From the NCBI GenBank assembly GCA_009667805.1, contig CM019063.1, positions 354,664,942 through 354,728,941 on the forward strand: a DNA stretch of 64,000 nt, given 5' to 3'. Position 1 is the first letter of the stretch. Each line of letters begins with the position of its first letter. Positions 38,641 to 50,625 of the stretch are shown piece after piece. A model generated the notes under the pieces. It had not been told where the DNA came from and did not search any database. It saw only the letters and a program-made list of their open reading frames with translations. This stretch comes from Leptobrachium leishanense (lineage: Eukaryota > Chordata > Amphibia > Anura > Megophryidae). The translations under genes and the position numbers were made by a program.

Positions 38641-39817
38641 AATAACAGAAGTATAGGTTTTATGGAAGACATGTCTGGACATTTCCGTTTGGGTGTATTA
38701 AAGGGACACTACTCACCCCCACTACTTCAACCAATTAAAGTGGTCAGGGTTGTAGAGTGCCCCCCCATCCCTGTTTTGTAGATATCGCTTTGTGAAGCAG
38801 AGGAGTTTCCTCCAAATGGACAGCTGTCATCAGATGTGAGTTTGAATATTCCAACTGCTGGCGACCAATGATGTTTGCAAGCTCTATATTATTATATATT
38901 AAAATGAAACAATTGGGCATATGCCCTCTGCAGCATTTGCCAATTATTTAAGGGGACAAGGGGGGTCATTTATTTAGTACACTGTTCTAACATTTTTCTT
39001 GTAAAGAATGGTGACCCATTGGGTGCACTTATTAGACTAAATTTGGACCATTTTCTGAGCCCATACCTTCCAAACTTGTGAAACGGTCAAAGTTGGTAAT
39101 TTGCATTTCAGGGATTATCACTGTATGCAGGGGTCAAAATCTAGACTATTTTCACACTTTCTCAGTATTATTTATTTTAAATAAAAACAATCTATTGGGG
39201 AAATTTATGTACAAATAACTATAATTTAGAACAAGAATACAGAATTCTGTTTACACCAAATTATGAAGAAGCAGATGATAGTGGAGAAGTAAGACCATTA
39301 GAAGTAGAGAAACTATGGGCTTTACTACACTTAGGGTCAAGCCTGCCCTTTAAGCGGGTCATGCAGGATGCACGCCCTGGGCCCCTCACTTTGGAGGGGC
39401 TCATACCACTGCGGACACCCTCCGTGAGACAAAAAGTGTCAGTGACCACCACCTCTCTATTTGGAGAAGGGATGTCTATTTATGGAGAGGTGTTGAGGGG
39501 GTGTCTGGCGGCGAGCCAGGTCAAAAGTGTCTATCAGAGGGAAGGTGGGTAGATGGGGGGGGGGGTCATTCTGTGTATCTGTTTTATTTATCTGTGTGTG
39601 AAAAAAGGTGGAGTATAAGCAGGTGGGGTGATCAAAGCATAGCGAAGGACCCCAACAAAAATATCTAGCCAAGGGCCACTCAAATGCTAGAATGGCCCTG
39701 GCTGCTAGGGTTGTCACCTTCATTCCAAACCTGAACACTCTAACAGCAAAAGGTTTTGCTATACACAGACGCTCATACACATATACAGGTAATTTTTGGT
39801 TGAGGGGCTCCTATCAC
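38641..39817. other. Non-coding, no gene recognised
   Basis: Unique-looking or very old repeat sequence. A segment near 39345-39410 ('gcatgcacgccctgggcccctca'-like) recalls hAT termini but has no partner end. No exon support. Confidence 0.4.
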
Positions 39818-40000
39818 CCAAGCCCGGACTGGGACAAAATATTATTTATGAGGGTGTCACAGAGCTCCACAGTAATGTGTGGTGTGTATGAGCGTATCAC
39901 AGAGCTCCACAGCAATAAAACTCACAGTAATGTGCGCTGTGTAGAACAAAATGTGGGCTGCTCACTCCAAAAGGCCCAGGCCAATATTTTGTCCCAGTCC
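39818..40000. mobile_element. Small palindromic MITE carrying composite-repeat units
   Basis: Inverted ends: 'caagcccggactgggacaaaatatt' and 'aatattttgtcccagtccgggcttg'. Between them are two 'cacagagctccacag(t/c)aat' units, also found in the composite repeat families. About 180 bp. Confidence 0.7.
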
Positions 40001-40189
40001 GGGCTTGGGGGATAGGAGCTGATTTAGGGATGAAAGGGAAATGCGATATGGAATCATGAAAGGGAAAGACATACCTACATATTATATTGAAAAGGATGGT
40101 AAGTGCCCACAATATGTGCCACCACCAAAACCCCAATGCCAAATCAGATATATAGTGGTTTCCCCTCAATCAAAAAATACCTGTATATG

Positions 40190-41180
40190 TGTATGAGCGT
40201 CTGTGTATAGCAAACAGTGCAAACTACTGCAGAGCTCTGTGACACCCTCATAAGCACCGCAAATTACTGTAGAGCTCTGTGGCACCCACAAACACCGCAC
40301 ATTACTGTAGAGCTCTGTGGCACCCTCATAAACACTGCACATTACTGTAAAGCTCTGTGGCACCCCCATAAACACCACACATTACTGTAGAGCTCTGTGA
40401 CACCCTCATAAACACTGCATATTACTTTGGAGTTCTGTAACACCCTCATAAACACTGCACATTACTGTGGGGCTCTGTAACGCCCTTATAAACACTACAC
40501 ATTATGGTGGTGTCACAGAGTTTCACAGTAATGTGCAGTTTTTATGAGGGTGTCACAGAGCTCCACAATAATGTGCAGTTTTTATGAGGGTGTCACAGAG
40601 CTCCACAGTAATGTCCAGTGTCTTTGAGGGTGCCACTGAGCTCCACGGTAATGTACAGTGTTTGAGGGTGTCACAGAGCTCCATGATAATGTGCAGTGTT
40701 TGAGGGTGCCACAGAGCTCTACAGCAATAAAATTCAATGTAATGTACCAATATCAATTCATTCATCCCCCCATCATATCAATCCCCCCAAACATATCAAT
40801 TCCCCCAGCATATCAATCCTCGCAAATATCAATTCCCCCAGCATATCAATCCCCCCAACATATCAATTCTCCCGCCCAGCATATCAAACCCCCAGCATAT
40901 CACTCCCCCCAGCAACTCAATTCTCTCCCCATATCAATTCTCCCCCCAGCAAATCAATTCTCCCTCCCCATATCAATTCTCCCCCAGCGCCTCAATCCTC
41001 TCCCCATATCAATTCTCTCTCCCCCAGCAAATCAATTCTCTCCCCCAGCAAATCAATTCTCTCCCATATCAATTTTCTCCCACCCAGCAAAACAATTCTC
41101 CCACCAATTCAATTCTCCCCCAGAAAATCAATTCTCCCCCCATATCAATTCTCTCCCCTCAAGCATATAATTTCCCCGCC
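40190..41180. repeat. Composite repeat: 'cacattactgt(a/g)gagctctg' array plus C-rich tail (copy B)
   Basis: About ten units in one orientation (40200-40505) are followed by about five in the opposite orientation (40510-40735). A 430-bp pyrimidine-rich tract of 'catatcaattctcccc(cc)agca' units follows (40743-41170). Open frames across it are repeat artefacts. The same arrangement occurs at 7440-7850 and 60120-60454. Confidence 0.8.
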
Positions 41181-42833
41181 CCATACATCGTGGCTAACCC
41201 GCGGCAGCCAGGAGAAGGAGACATCCTGTTGTGTGCAGGAGGATCCAGCCCACACACGCAGCATGTGCCAGGCCGTGTGTGTGTGTGCGTCCTGCGAGGG
41301 AGCAGGCCGTCAACTTCCGCTGATGATGTCACGTGGTACGCCGTGTGACCTAATCAGTGGGTGCAGAAGGCTAGCCAGCATCCGCTGATTAGGCCGGCCA
41401 TCTTCCCCCCTTCCTTTTCAGTCGGCCTATGCTACCTTGCCGGGTGGCTGGCTGTGTCGGCCGGCCGTCTGGCAAGGGAGGCTAGAGGCTGACCGGTCTG
41501 GGAGGCCAGCGGCCTTCCAGGCAAACGCCTGGTTTGCCCGATGACAAGTCTGGGCCTGCTGTCACCCAAAACCTCAAATTAGTCTTTTTCATACCAAATC
41601 AGCCCCTATAACCTTAAACCACACATCAATTCCTTTCACTCTCAAATCTGCCTGTCACCCAAACCTCAAATCAGACCCTATCACCCCAAACTTTCTATCA
41701 CTGTACACACACTGTATACAGTATATAAAAATAAATCCCTGGCAGTATTGTGGGCCAGTGTGTCTTCCCATCATTCATTCACACCAAAGACTGACACCCT
41801 CCATCCTCAAACACCCCCAGTCTGCATCTCACCACTCTCACACCGACCAGTCTGACATTATCTGTCCTCATACCACTCAGCACGAGTCAAGTCGAACAGG
41901 GATATGTGGGAGCGCAGTTCCTTAACTATTTTTGGTGGAGGACTGGAGTTCCCATTTAGCAAACGCTAAGGGGCCCCCTTGAATTGCACCCACAGGGTGC
42001 ATATAAAACCGCATCCCTACAACGCAACACCCACATGTACATTGTTGGGCTGAAGAATTTGTTAACTCATAAAAAATAATCTTTTTGAAATTCCACTTGA
42101 CCCAGCAGCGAATTAGGTAGTTTTGCCCCCTTCAGATTTACAGATGGCCACCGCTCTGCTGCTGCAGCCATCACCCACTCATTGCAGCTAAAGCCTGAGA
42201 TACACTGAGCACGTAGCGACGCACAGTATAGTGAAGCAAACATTTTGCAGGCTTGACTTCACTCTGCTCTGCCTCGCAGCCTGTCTACACTGTATTACGT
42301 TAGCTTCTCTCCACACTGGACAGGAATCAAATACTTTGCAGATCAAACTAGAGAAGAAATGTTTGTTTCTCATCAAATGAAGCAAAGTCTATTTCGTAGA
42401 AAAAACAAGTTTATTGTAAAACAACTTTTAAATTACAATTTACAACATGCCAAAACTTTATTTACACAAAGCATATGTCATATAGGCAAGGTCTAAACTC
42501 TGGGATTTATTTTTTATTCTAGCACATATTGGACCATTAATTTATAGCATGCATAAAAATTAGATCACTTCTATCTTTGCATATCACTCTTCTGAATTAT
42601 ATTTGGCTATTTCTAAACAAGTAAAAGGTACAATATAGTGCTTCTATTGTAAGAAATATTATACCAGTTAATCTAGTGGTATAAGAAGCCTTTATGAGCA
42701 GCAGGATTCAGCAATATTGGCAATATGGCTTCAGTTACTGCTGAGGTCTCTATTCTAGAATGCATATAGGCTTAGTAGAACCACGTTAAGTCCAGGAGTG
42801 TTGGCAGGCGCTCCTAACTAACTCTTTTTCATG
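41181..42833. other. Non-coding, no gene recognised
   Basis: GC-rich in 41200-41560 ('ggccggc' palindromes) and AT-rich after 42400. No coding exon or element boundary is clear before the ERV LTR. Confidence 0.4.
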
Positions 42834-43422
42834 GTAGTTGTGAAGGAGTAATATCTAAGATGGCAGCCATCTTGTATGGTTTCATTATAAGAAATACTAA
42901 TTACCTCTTTAAGCTGCTTGCATAGATTCTAACATTCCAGACTTTTTGTAGCAATTAAGTACAATATCTAGTTATTGTAAATACAGGAGGCTGATTTAGT
43001 TAGACAAGGTCATCCAAGACCACTGCCTGGCCAAGACGTAGAACAAAGAATCATGTTTTCGCAGATGTGTTTCTTATCAGTTAGGAGTAACACTTCTAGC
43101 TGTGACATGGTACCAAGCGTTCCCTGACTCCCTTCTAAATCAAGTTGGTGTCCAAATTATTTATTAAATGTATAATTGCAATGTGGTCTTTGTTTCGTAG
43201 ATGGAGGGAGGGGGAATGTCAGAGGGGATGTACCTTTTTGATTGTCAATGTATAAGAATACTGAATATGTGACGAGAGCTTCACTTGAGATTTCGGACTC
43301 GATCCTGCTCAAGTCTGGTACCATAATAAAGAACGCCTGTCTTGCAATTGACTCGTGTCTGGAGTGTCATTGCCCGCACCATGTCGACCTTTCACGAATA
43401 AATCAACAGATCGACTGTTACA
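42834..43422 (+). mobile_element. ERV 5' LTR
   Basis: The first ~95 bp ('gaaggagtaatatctaagatggcag', 'tggtttcattataagaaatact', 'gctgcttgcatagat') recur at 59590-59675 as the 3' LTR. It has AATAAA near 43325 and ends in TGTTACA at 43422, four bases before a primer-binding site. The start is uncertain by about 10 bp. Confidence 0.8.
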
Positions 43423-43426
43423 TTTC

Positions 43427-43444
43427 TGAGGGCTCATCCAGGAT
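43427..43444 (+). promoter_or_regulatory. ERV primer-binding site, proline-tRNA type
   Basis: TGAGGGCTCATCCAGGAT differs from the proline-tRNA complement used by many gammaretroviruses at 3 of 18 positions. All three are G-to-A changes. A 4-base spacer separates it from the LTR end. Confidence 0.7.
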
Positions 43445-43739
43445 TGTACGATAGCTGATCGGTAGTGCTTACCATACAGTAGTGGTTGACTGCAAGCCCA
43501 CGTGGTCCCGGGATCGGGGCGACCATTGAAGGTGAGCTGACATCTACAGGCACCAAGTGGGACTTCCTGCTAAGTGGACCTCGACTCGTCCCTAACGGAC
43601 TCCCGGCCTGGGAACTGGGACATCACCGAGTCACGGGAAATAGCATGCGGTGTGCGTCTAGAACTGGTAACCTGTCTTTGTTTTTGCCCCTGGTCATTGA
43701 TCGGGGAGGGGAATCTTGATCACATTCTCTTAATTGGTA

Positions 43740-43905
43740 GCCACAAGGGCTAGTTGTAGCCTGGGGCTAGTTGTAATCTTGGGCTAGTTGTAGTCTCAGG
43801 CTAAGGTGTAGTCTCGGGCTAAATTGTAGTCTCAGGCTAAGTTGTAGTCATGGGCTAGTTGAAGTCTTGGGCTAAGTTGTAGTCTCGGGCTAAGTTGTAG
43901 TCTCA
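43740..43905 (+). repeat. Tandem 'gggctagttgtagtct' repeat in the ERV leader
   Basis: About nine units of 16-20 bp ('gtagtctcgggctaagtt' and variants) lie between the PBS and the gag start, in the region that normally holds the packaging signal. Confidence 0.85.
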
Positions 43906-44160
43906 TTTGTTAAACTGCACGCTGAATTGTTTGTATTGTCTGTATCTGGTATAGTGTGAGCTCAGCGTGTTGTGAGTGTGTGCCTACCCAGCAATGGGGA
44001 AGCAAATCTGAGTGTGGACCCTTATTATGTGCGGTTCTGTTCCAGGTGACTGAACGGCCACGAACGGGGAAAAAGAGACATGAAAGCCCAGTTGAATGAC
44101 ATACCAGACTGTAATTGTAACGGTTTTTATTTGTTGGGTTGTACGAACACGGGATTGAAA

Positions 44161-45840
44161 ATGGGTAAAGGAGCATCCCCCCCTAAGAAAAGGAAGCCAG
44201 GCGAGACTCCTCTGGAATATATGCTACGTTATTTCAAGTTTTGTATACGGTAAACCAATATGGGGTTAAATTAAGTAAGGAGAGGCTGCGGACTCTGTAC
44301 ACTAGAATAGCCTACCCTTGTCCCCAAGGGGCCGAAAGAGGGGTTAATGGACCCAGCGTTGATCCAAAAGGTTTATGCAGGTGTCACCCTGAGCATATCT
44401 GGAGGCACTGTGTGAAGGATAAGAGAGTCACCATGTAATGTTAGCCATGGGACAGGGAAACAGCTGCACCCCGTGCAAGTCGCTGACCCCCCTTGTCTTG
44501 GCAGACCATCCTGATGATCTCCTGCTTCCCCCGCCCTACCTGTCCTATTATACTGTCCTATTATACTGTTGCGCACCAAGCCACTGCTGCGAGCGCGTCA
44601 CACCCAGCTTCAGGGGCCACGAAAGCCGCTATCTCCCCACCCGTGGACCTATCCACCCCATCTACCCCCTGTGATGGGACCCCGTCTGCAGTAGCGGAAG
44701 AGATAGGGGTCCTTGGCGCACAAGGGCTAGTTACCCCCAAGAGGAGTGGTCCTGTTCCTGTCGAAGGATTTATGTACGGGGCAGAGAATCCGCAGCTAGC
44801 CCTTCAGTTTATGTCCCCAGACATAGCCAACATACAAGCTGTTTCACTTGAGAAAACTCGTGCTGATAATATTGTAAGGCGCCGAGAGCCATATCAATAT
44901 ATAAAGCCCCTTCGGGCTGCCCCTGGTCCCCAGATAGACAGTCAACCGGGTTAACTTACTTTCCGTTCACTACCACTGTTTAATTGGAGAACCCAGACCC
45001 CCGCCTACTCGGAAAAACCTGCTTTTATGACTAGCCTGGTGGAATCTATTATGGCCACACACAACCCCACATGGGCAGATTGCCAACAGCTATTATTAAG
45101 CCTCTTCACTAGCGGGGAACGGAGTAGAATTATTGTAAATGCCCACAAGTTTCTAGAAAGGATAGCCAAGAGGAGAACCATGCTAATCCCTAGGTGTGGG
45201 CGGTGGGACATTACCCCATCACATATCCCCAATGGCCATACATTGCTGCAGGGATGACCAGTCTCCGACACTACCAGTCAGCCGTCTTAGTAGGCATATG
45301 GGAGGGGGCTAAGAAGCCAGTAAATATTGGCAAAATATCTGAGATATTGCAAGGCGCAAATGAAACCCCCAGGGTGCATCTATAAAGGTTAATGGAAGCA
45401 TATTGTAAATATAGTCCATTAGATTCTGAAGCAGCTGAAAATCACTGTATGGTGAACACCTCATTCTCAGTCAAGCCCAAAGAGATATCCATAATAAATT
45501 ACAGAGACCAGAGGGATTTGTTGGCATGAACATTAGCCAGCTGGTCGAAATCGCGAATAAAGTTTTTCATAATAGAGATGTAGAATCCAAGTGGGAAGAG
45601 GGACGAGTGCTAGTCTGCTGGCTGTTGCTCTTACAGAGGGAAGAGAAGGAGGAGGAGGGGTAGGAAAGGAAACGGCAACTGATGGAAAAGGCCGGTGCCG
45701 CAAGACGAGAGGAAGGGCTGGCAGGCTCGTATTAGGCAAGAAGTGTGCCTTTTGTAAATTAGAGGGGCACTGGAAAAATGCCCGTACCATTTGGCCATGG
45801 GAGGAGATGGGAATGGGGCACCTCATGGGCAGGTTTTGAA
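44161..45840 (+). pseudogene. ERV gag (matrix, proline-rich region, capsid, nucleocapsid), broken
   Basis: Begins MGKGASPP at 44161. The Gly2 context suits N-myristoylation of a matrix protein. The frame changes near 44235. The matrix continues to about 44430, a Pro/Ser/Thr-rich stretch covers about 44560-44760, and capsid follows. Capsid landmarks are WADCQQLLLSLFTSGERS (about 45073-45126), LVGIWEGAKKPVNIGKI (about 45290-45340) and QGANETP. The nucleocapsid knuckle at 45744-45785 reads CAFCKLEGHWKNAR, so the final Cys of CX2CX4HX4C is Arg. There are several stops and frameshifts. The capsid order and motifs are of gammaretrovirus (class I ERV) type. Not functional. Confidence 0.85.
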
Positions 45841-46234
45841 TGTGAGGTATGAGAGGGAGGGAGTCGCGGAAGGCTTTGTGGTTCTGGCGTGCGCATCCTT
45901 CTTGGGGCAGACACAGACCGGACTGATCCCACTCGGTGCCACCGAGCCCACGGTCCTGATGAGAGTGGGGGAAGAAGAAACTATTTTTATGGTTGACACC
46001 GGGGCAGAACATTCTGTTGTAACCCAACCCATTGCGCCTCCTTCAGGTGGGGAAGCTAGTATAGTGGGAGCAATGAGAATAAAAGTTAAATGCCCCTTTC
46101 TCAGCACCCAGGTTTGCAGCTTAGGTGTGTATCAGGTTGAGCATCAATCTCTCTATATGCCCGAATGTCCAATCCAGCTCCTGGGACGGGATCTCTTGAG
46201 TAAATTACAAGACCCAATCACCATGTTATTCTAG
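45791..46234 (+). pseudogene. ERV protease
   Basis: The reading frame contains the retropepsin motif VDTGAEHSVV (about 45993-46022), a flap-like stretch, and the ILGRDLL-like C-terminal segment QLLGRDLLSKL (about 46178-46210). This order is standard for retroviral aspartic proteases. The ORF overlaps the end of gag in another frame. The catalytic DTG is intact, but upstream gag damage makes translation unlikely. Confidence 0.88.
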
Positions 46235-46379
46235 GCCTACCTGAGACTGGTAGCTCTACCTGGCAGCACAGCCAAACCACATCAGATCAAACATCCGGTA
46301 TACTAGCTCTGGTAATTCAAGAGAGGAAGAATGGTAGGCAATCCTAGCCCAGGTGGTCCCTGATCAAGATCCGTTAGTA

Positions 46380-47860
46380 CAGTGCCTCGGCACTCCAGGG
46401 GTGTGGGCAGAAGATAACCCGCCAGGACTGGCTTTAAACATTCCTCCAGTATACGTTGATCTCAAGCCTGGAGCTATGCCTGTAGCGCTCTGACAATATC
46501 ATATCCCTCAGAAAGCCAATGAGAACATTCAGACCCACCTGCAGCGCTTATTAAAACACGGTATATTGAAATTCTGTGTGTCGCCGTGGAACACCGCACT
46601 TTTACATGTACAGAAAGAAGAGATTATTATTATTATTATTATTATTCTTTATTTATAAAGCGCCAGCATATTCCGCAGCGCTGTACAATAAGCACAGTAT
46701 AGACAGGGTTACAATACATTGAACAACATTTGACAAACAGTACAGGAGGAGATGAGGGCCCTATTCCCGTAGGAACTCACAATCTGGGAGGGTTGGGGTT
46801 GGAAACAGGAGGAGAGGACTGTAAGGTGAGAGTGATTGATGGTTGCGTCAGTGAGTTGGGTGGTAGGCTTCCCTAAATAGGAATGTTTTAAGGGAGCGTT
46901 TGAAGGAAGAGAAGTTAGGGGAAAGTCTGACAGTACGAGGGAGAGCGTTCCAGAGAGTGGGAGCTGCGCGTGAGAAATCCTGCAGTCTATCATGGGAAGA
47001 GGTGATGCGGGGAGAAGCTAGGCGCAGGTCACTGTTTGACCTTAGGGAGCGGGCTGGGGTGTATTTGGTGATTAGTGAGGACAGGTAGTGGGGAGCTGAG
47101 TTAGTGGACAAGAGACAAGAGTATAGGCCTGTACAGGATTTGTGAGCTGTAAACAATGCGGCTGTGACGTTGTATCCCGTTGTTCCTAACCCATACAATT
47201 TATTGGCACTGATACCCGGAAATACATAGCTCTGCACAGTGCTAGACTTGAAAGACGCTTTCTTCTGTATCCATTTGGCCCCTGCAAGCCAACTCCTATT
47301 TGCATTTGAGTGGGCGGATTCAATAACCTGTTCAAACCACCAAATGACCTGGACTCGTTTGCTGCAAGGTTTCAAAACTCACCCACGATCTTCGGCAGCG
47401 CCCTGAGTCAGGATCTCCTGGCCTTTCACTTTCAGCCAGACAAAGATGTACTGTACTGCTGCAATACGTAGATGATTTGCTGCTCGCATCTCCAACTGAA
47501 AAATACTGTATAGCCACCACCCAGGAGGTCCTGCATCTCCTATGGCAAGCAGGCTACAAAGTATCAAAGATAAAAAGCACAAATTTGCAGACACTGTGTA
47601 AAATATCTGGGTTTTCATCTGACAGGAACCAAGCGTGCAATGGGTCCTGCACGTAAAGAAGCAGTCTGCCGTATTCCTCAGCCACAGACACAACACCAAG
47701 TAAGAGAGTTCTTAGGTGCAGCAGGATTCTGTCACCTGTGGATCCCCAATTTTGCCATGATTGCCAAACTTCTCTACCAAGCTGCAAAGGGGGGAGAAAA
47801 AGATCCATTTCTCTGTGGTGAAGAACAAGCCTTTCCACCTGTATGTACATGAACACAATC
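46380..47860 (+). pseudogene. ERV reverse transcriptase, split by a LINE fragment
   Basis: N-terminal landmarks are LNIPPVYVDLKPGAMPV (about 46436-46486) and SPWNTALL (near 46582). The gene is then interrupted at about 46620-47104. It resumes with RPVQDL and VPNPYNLLALIP (47118-47217), [15 protein letters not shown] (near 47241-47285) and the catalytic YVDD box at 47465-47476. The connection region follows (REFLGAAGFC near 47704-47735). In-frame stops (for example a TGA after QDL) and frameshifts are present. The order and motifs match gammaretrovirus-like Pol. Confidence 0.9.
46620..47104 (-). mobile_element. Second LINE type, 3'-end fragment with (ATT)n tail
   Basis: Begins with (ATT)n at 46622-46645 and the 'ataaagcgccagcatattccgcagcgctgtacaata' tail. 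It encodes on the minus strand a reverse-transcriptase C-terminus (DRLQDFSRAAPTLWNALP, SFKRSLKTFLF). The possible target duplication is agaagaga / acaagaga. It splits the ERV reverse transcriptase. Its family (L2/CR1-like) differs from the LINE at 9748 and 48763. Confidence 0.8.
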
Positions 47861-47864
47861 ATAC

Positions 47865-48681
47865 TGCTGCTGGAGTCCTGATCCAGTACCTGGGCTCCTG
47901 GCAAATACCTGTGGCCTACCTGTCTAAACAACTACTGGACTACAAGGGAAATTACTGGTTTAGCAACAGCAGAATCACCAAGTATCAAGCCATGTTGTGT
48001 GAAAACCCACAAGTTCACCTGGAACTCATCTCGACATTGAATCCAGCAACACTGCTTCCTGACTCCTCAGAAGACCTGAGTCATGAATGTCTTCAAGTGA
48101 TGGATGAAGTATTCAGTAGCAGACCTGATTTGAAAGATATACCCCCCAAAGGCAAATATGACATGCAACGGTTTACTGATGGAATTAGTGATGTAGAAAA
48201 TGGCAAAAGATACGCTGGATACGCAGTGGTCTCGCTTGATGAAGTTCTTGAAGCAGAACTGCTGGCTTCTGGAACGTCTGCCCAGTTAGCAGAAATTATT
48301 GCTTTCACCAGAGGACTTGAACTATCTCAAGATCAGAGAGTGAATATCTTCACGGATTCGAAATATGCATTCATGACTGTCCACGCACATGGAGCACTCT
48401 ACAAAGAGCAAGGCCTCTTAACCTCTGCAGGAAGAAAAGTGAAATATGCTTCAGACATTCTCAGACTACTTGATGGTATATGGATGCCCAGCGCTGTCAG
48501 TATTGTCCTTTGCCGGGGTCATCAGAAAGGGAAAGAAGAGGTACCCAGGGGCAACAGGAATGCTGTTCGAGCTGCTAAAGAGGCTGCGAGAGTTACTCCT
48601 GACATTGAACCTGGCCATAACAGTCCTTCTTTAAGCAAGGTGCTATCCTGCCTGGCCCAGTGCAGGCAACAGTATATCTGA
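47865..48681 (+). pseudogene. ERV RNase H domain
   Basis: The frame 47761-48681 contains MQRFTDGISDVENG (first Asp), QLAEIIAFTRGLEL (Glu) and VNIFTDSKYAF (second Asp). It ends with VLCRGHQKG and GNRNAVRAAKEAA, where the usual catalytic Asp after Ala is Val. The domain degrades the RNA strand of RNA-DNA hybrids during reverse transcription. The frame ends in TGA at 48679. The sequence right after this stop continues in the same frame into the OGFR-like segment. Confidence 0.9.
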
Positions 48682-48762
48682 GAAATACCCTCTTCAGGAA
48701 GTGAGGAGTCAGATTCTTGGGATGAAGAAGATGATGGAGAATGGCAGAAGGTTAAAGTCAAG

Positions 48763-50625
48763 AGTTTATTTATTTATTTGCAAAGTATTTTACCAGGAAG
48801 GATACATTGAGATTTCTCTCGTTTTCAAGTATGTCCTGGAACATTGAAATTTTACAGTCGTTACAGAAATACAAAGGATTAAATGCAAGATATTAAAAAC
48901 AAAGCACAAATATACAGATTAACACAGAAAATAAATATATAGGAAATATAGTCACTATGTTACATGTTTACAGGTGCATTCCGTATTGAGGTATGTTAAT
49001 AGGGAGCTCTTGAGTGACTTAAGACTGGGAGAAGATTTGATGGCGTCTGGGAGGTTATTCCACAACTGCGATGCTCTGTAGGAAAATGAGGATCGGGACA
49101 CTTTCTTTTTGTATTGTGATACTGCAAGTAAGGTGCTGGTCCTGGATCGGAGGTTATAGGATGAGGGAACTACTAGGGGAAGCAGCCTATTCAGGTAGGG
49201 TGGTAGCTTCCCAGAAAATCTCTTAAACACCAGGTTGGAAAGGTGAAGAGTGCGTCTAGATTGCAGCGATGGCCAGTTTAGCTCTTTTAACATGTCATAA
49301 TGGTGGGTAATGTATTGTAGCAGAAAGCGACAGAATGAGTTATACAATGTAGTAAGTTTCTGAAGGTGCGTTTGCAGGGCAGTTGCATATCATTCAATAG
49401 CTGGCATAAGCATTTGTTGTACAATCTGCTTTCTTACTGTGGGGCTCAGGCAGGATTTGTTTCTGTTAGGGATGCACAGAAATTTCAGCCACCGAAAACT
49501 ATAGGCTGAAAATGGTGTTTTGGGTTTTGTCCGAAATGGAAATTCAGCCAAAAAAAAAAAACGGTCGAAAATTTCCGTTTCAAAATTGGGCCTGGAGGCC
49601 CGGCAGAGCCGGTGGCTCGCCTGAGCCTGGAGGCCGGCCGAGCTGCCTGCTCGGCCAGCTTCCAGGCTCAGGTGAGCCCCCGGCTTGGCCTGGGCCTAGA
49701 GGCCCAGCTGAGCCGGAGGCTCACCTGAGCATGAAGGCCGGCCGCGCAGGCAGCTCAGCCGGCCTCCAGGCTCAGGCGAGCCCCCGGCTCGGCCGGGCCT
49801 CCAGTCCCAATTTTGAAATGGAGATTTTCGGCCTTTTTTTTGGCTGAATTTCCATTTCGGCCAAAAACACAATTTTTGGACGATAATTTTTGGTGGCCGG
49901 GGGCTAGCCTGAGCCTGGAGGACGGCCGAGCAGCCTGCGACAGCCGGAGGACTGTCACCGCTGGAGCTCAGCACTGAAGTAGGAGGATGTAGGTGAGTAT
50001 GGTGCAACCAATCAGCCATGCAAACCTGGGCCGGCCTTCGGGATCAGACGAGTCCCCGGCCTCCAGGCCCAGGTTCTCATGTCTGATTTTTGGTTTCGGT
50101 ATTGGTTTTCGGACGAACCGATCCCAAATTTTCAGTATCGGCCGGAAATTACCGTTTTGATGCATCCCTAGTTTCTGTACAGGGCACCTAGTTTGGGGTA
50201 AAGTTTAGATGAGAGTTTTTTGATGTGGTGGCCAAATGATAGATTTGGGTCTAACCACATACCTAGATATTTGAGAGAAGTGACTGTGGTCAGCGTACCA
50301 TTTGATTTTGTCCTGACACGTAGTTGGGGATTTTGCAATTTTTGTAGTTTAGGTGCTGTTCCAAAGAGCATTGTTACAGTTTTGTCAGTAATTAAAAAAA
50401 GTTTGTTATCTGCAATCCACTTTTCTACCTCTGTGAATTGTTCTTGCAGCACGCCCTCCAGCTGCGGGAGATTTGGTTTGCTGGTATAGATTACGGTGTC
50501 GTCTGCGTACATGTGTACAGTTGAGGCTTTGCAGACGGTAGGCAGATCATTTATGAATATTGTGAATAGCAAGGGGCTGAGTATCGAGCCTTGGGGTACT
50601 CCGCACGTGACTGAGAGGGGGAGGG
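48763..50625 (-). mobile_element. CR1/L2-type LINE, 5'-truncated (copy 2)
   Basis: Minus-strand LINE of the same family as 9748-14596, with the 3' tail '(tttat)n gcaaagtattttaccagg' at 48763. It carries reverse transcriptase segments: GVPQGSILSPLLFTIF (about 50605-50558), MYADDTVIY (about 50511-50485) and a C-terminal part (LWNNLPDAIKSSPSL about 49065-49020). The 5' end is truncated at about 50625, judged by loss of match to copy 1. It is interrupted by a hAT MITE at 49467-50170. Confidence 0.9.
49467..50170. mobile_element. hAT non-autonomous element (TAGGGATGCAC ends) in the LINE
   Basis: Starts TAGGGATGCACAGAAATTTC and ends TTTTGATGCATCCCTA. Perfect 8-bp duplication gtttctgt (49459-49466, 50171-50178). 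704 bp. The interior is GC-rich with repeated 'gcctggaggccggcc(g/c)' blocks and inverted 'ccaaaaa' arms. Confidence 0.93.

Noticed and set aside
40658..41388. Frames of 170 and 230 residues (Ser/Pro/Ile-rich)
   Set aside because: Translation of 'catatcaattctcccc' tandem units; no start context or homology.
44493..44954. 153-residue frame considered as a separate gene
   Set aside because: It is the proline-rich part of the ERV gag between matrix and capsid, in one of the frames left by decay.
46848..47375. 175-residue minus-strand frame as one protein
   Set aside because: Only the C-terminal half is LINE reverse transcriptase. The N-terminal half is antisense to ERV reverse transcriptase across the insertion boundary.
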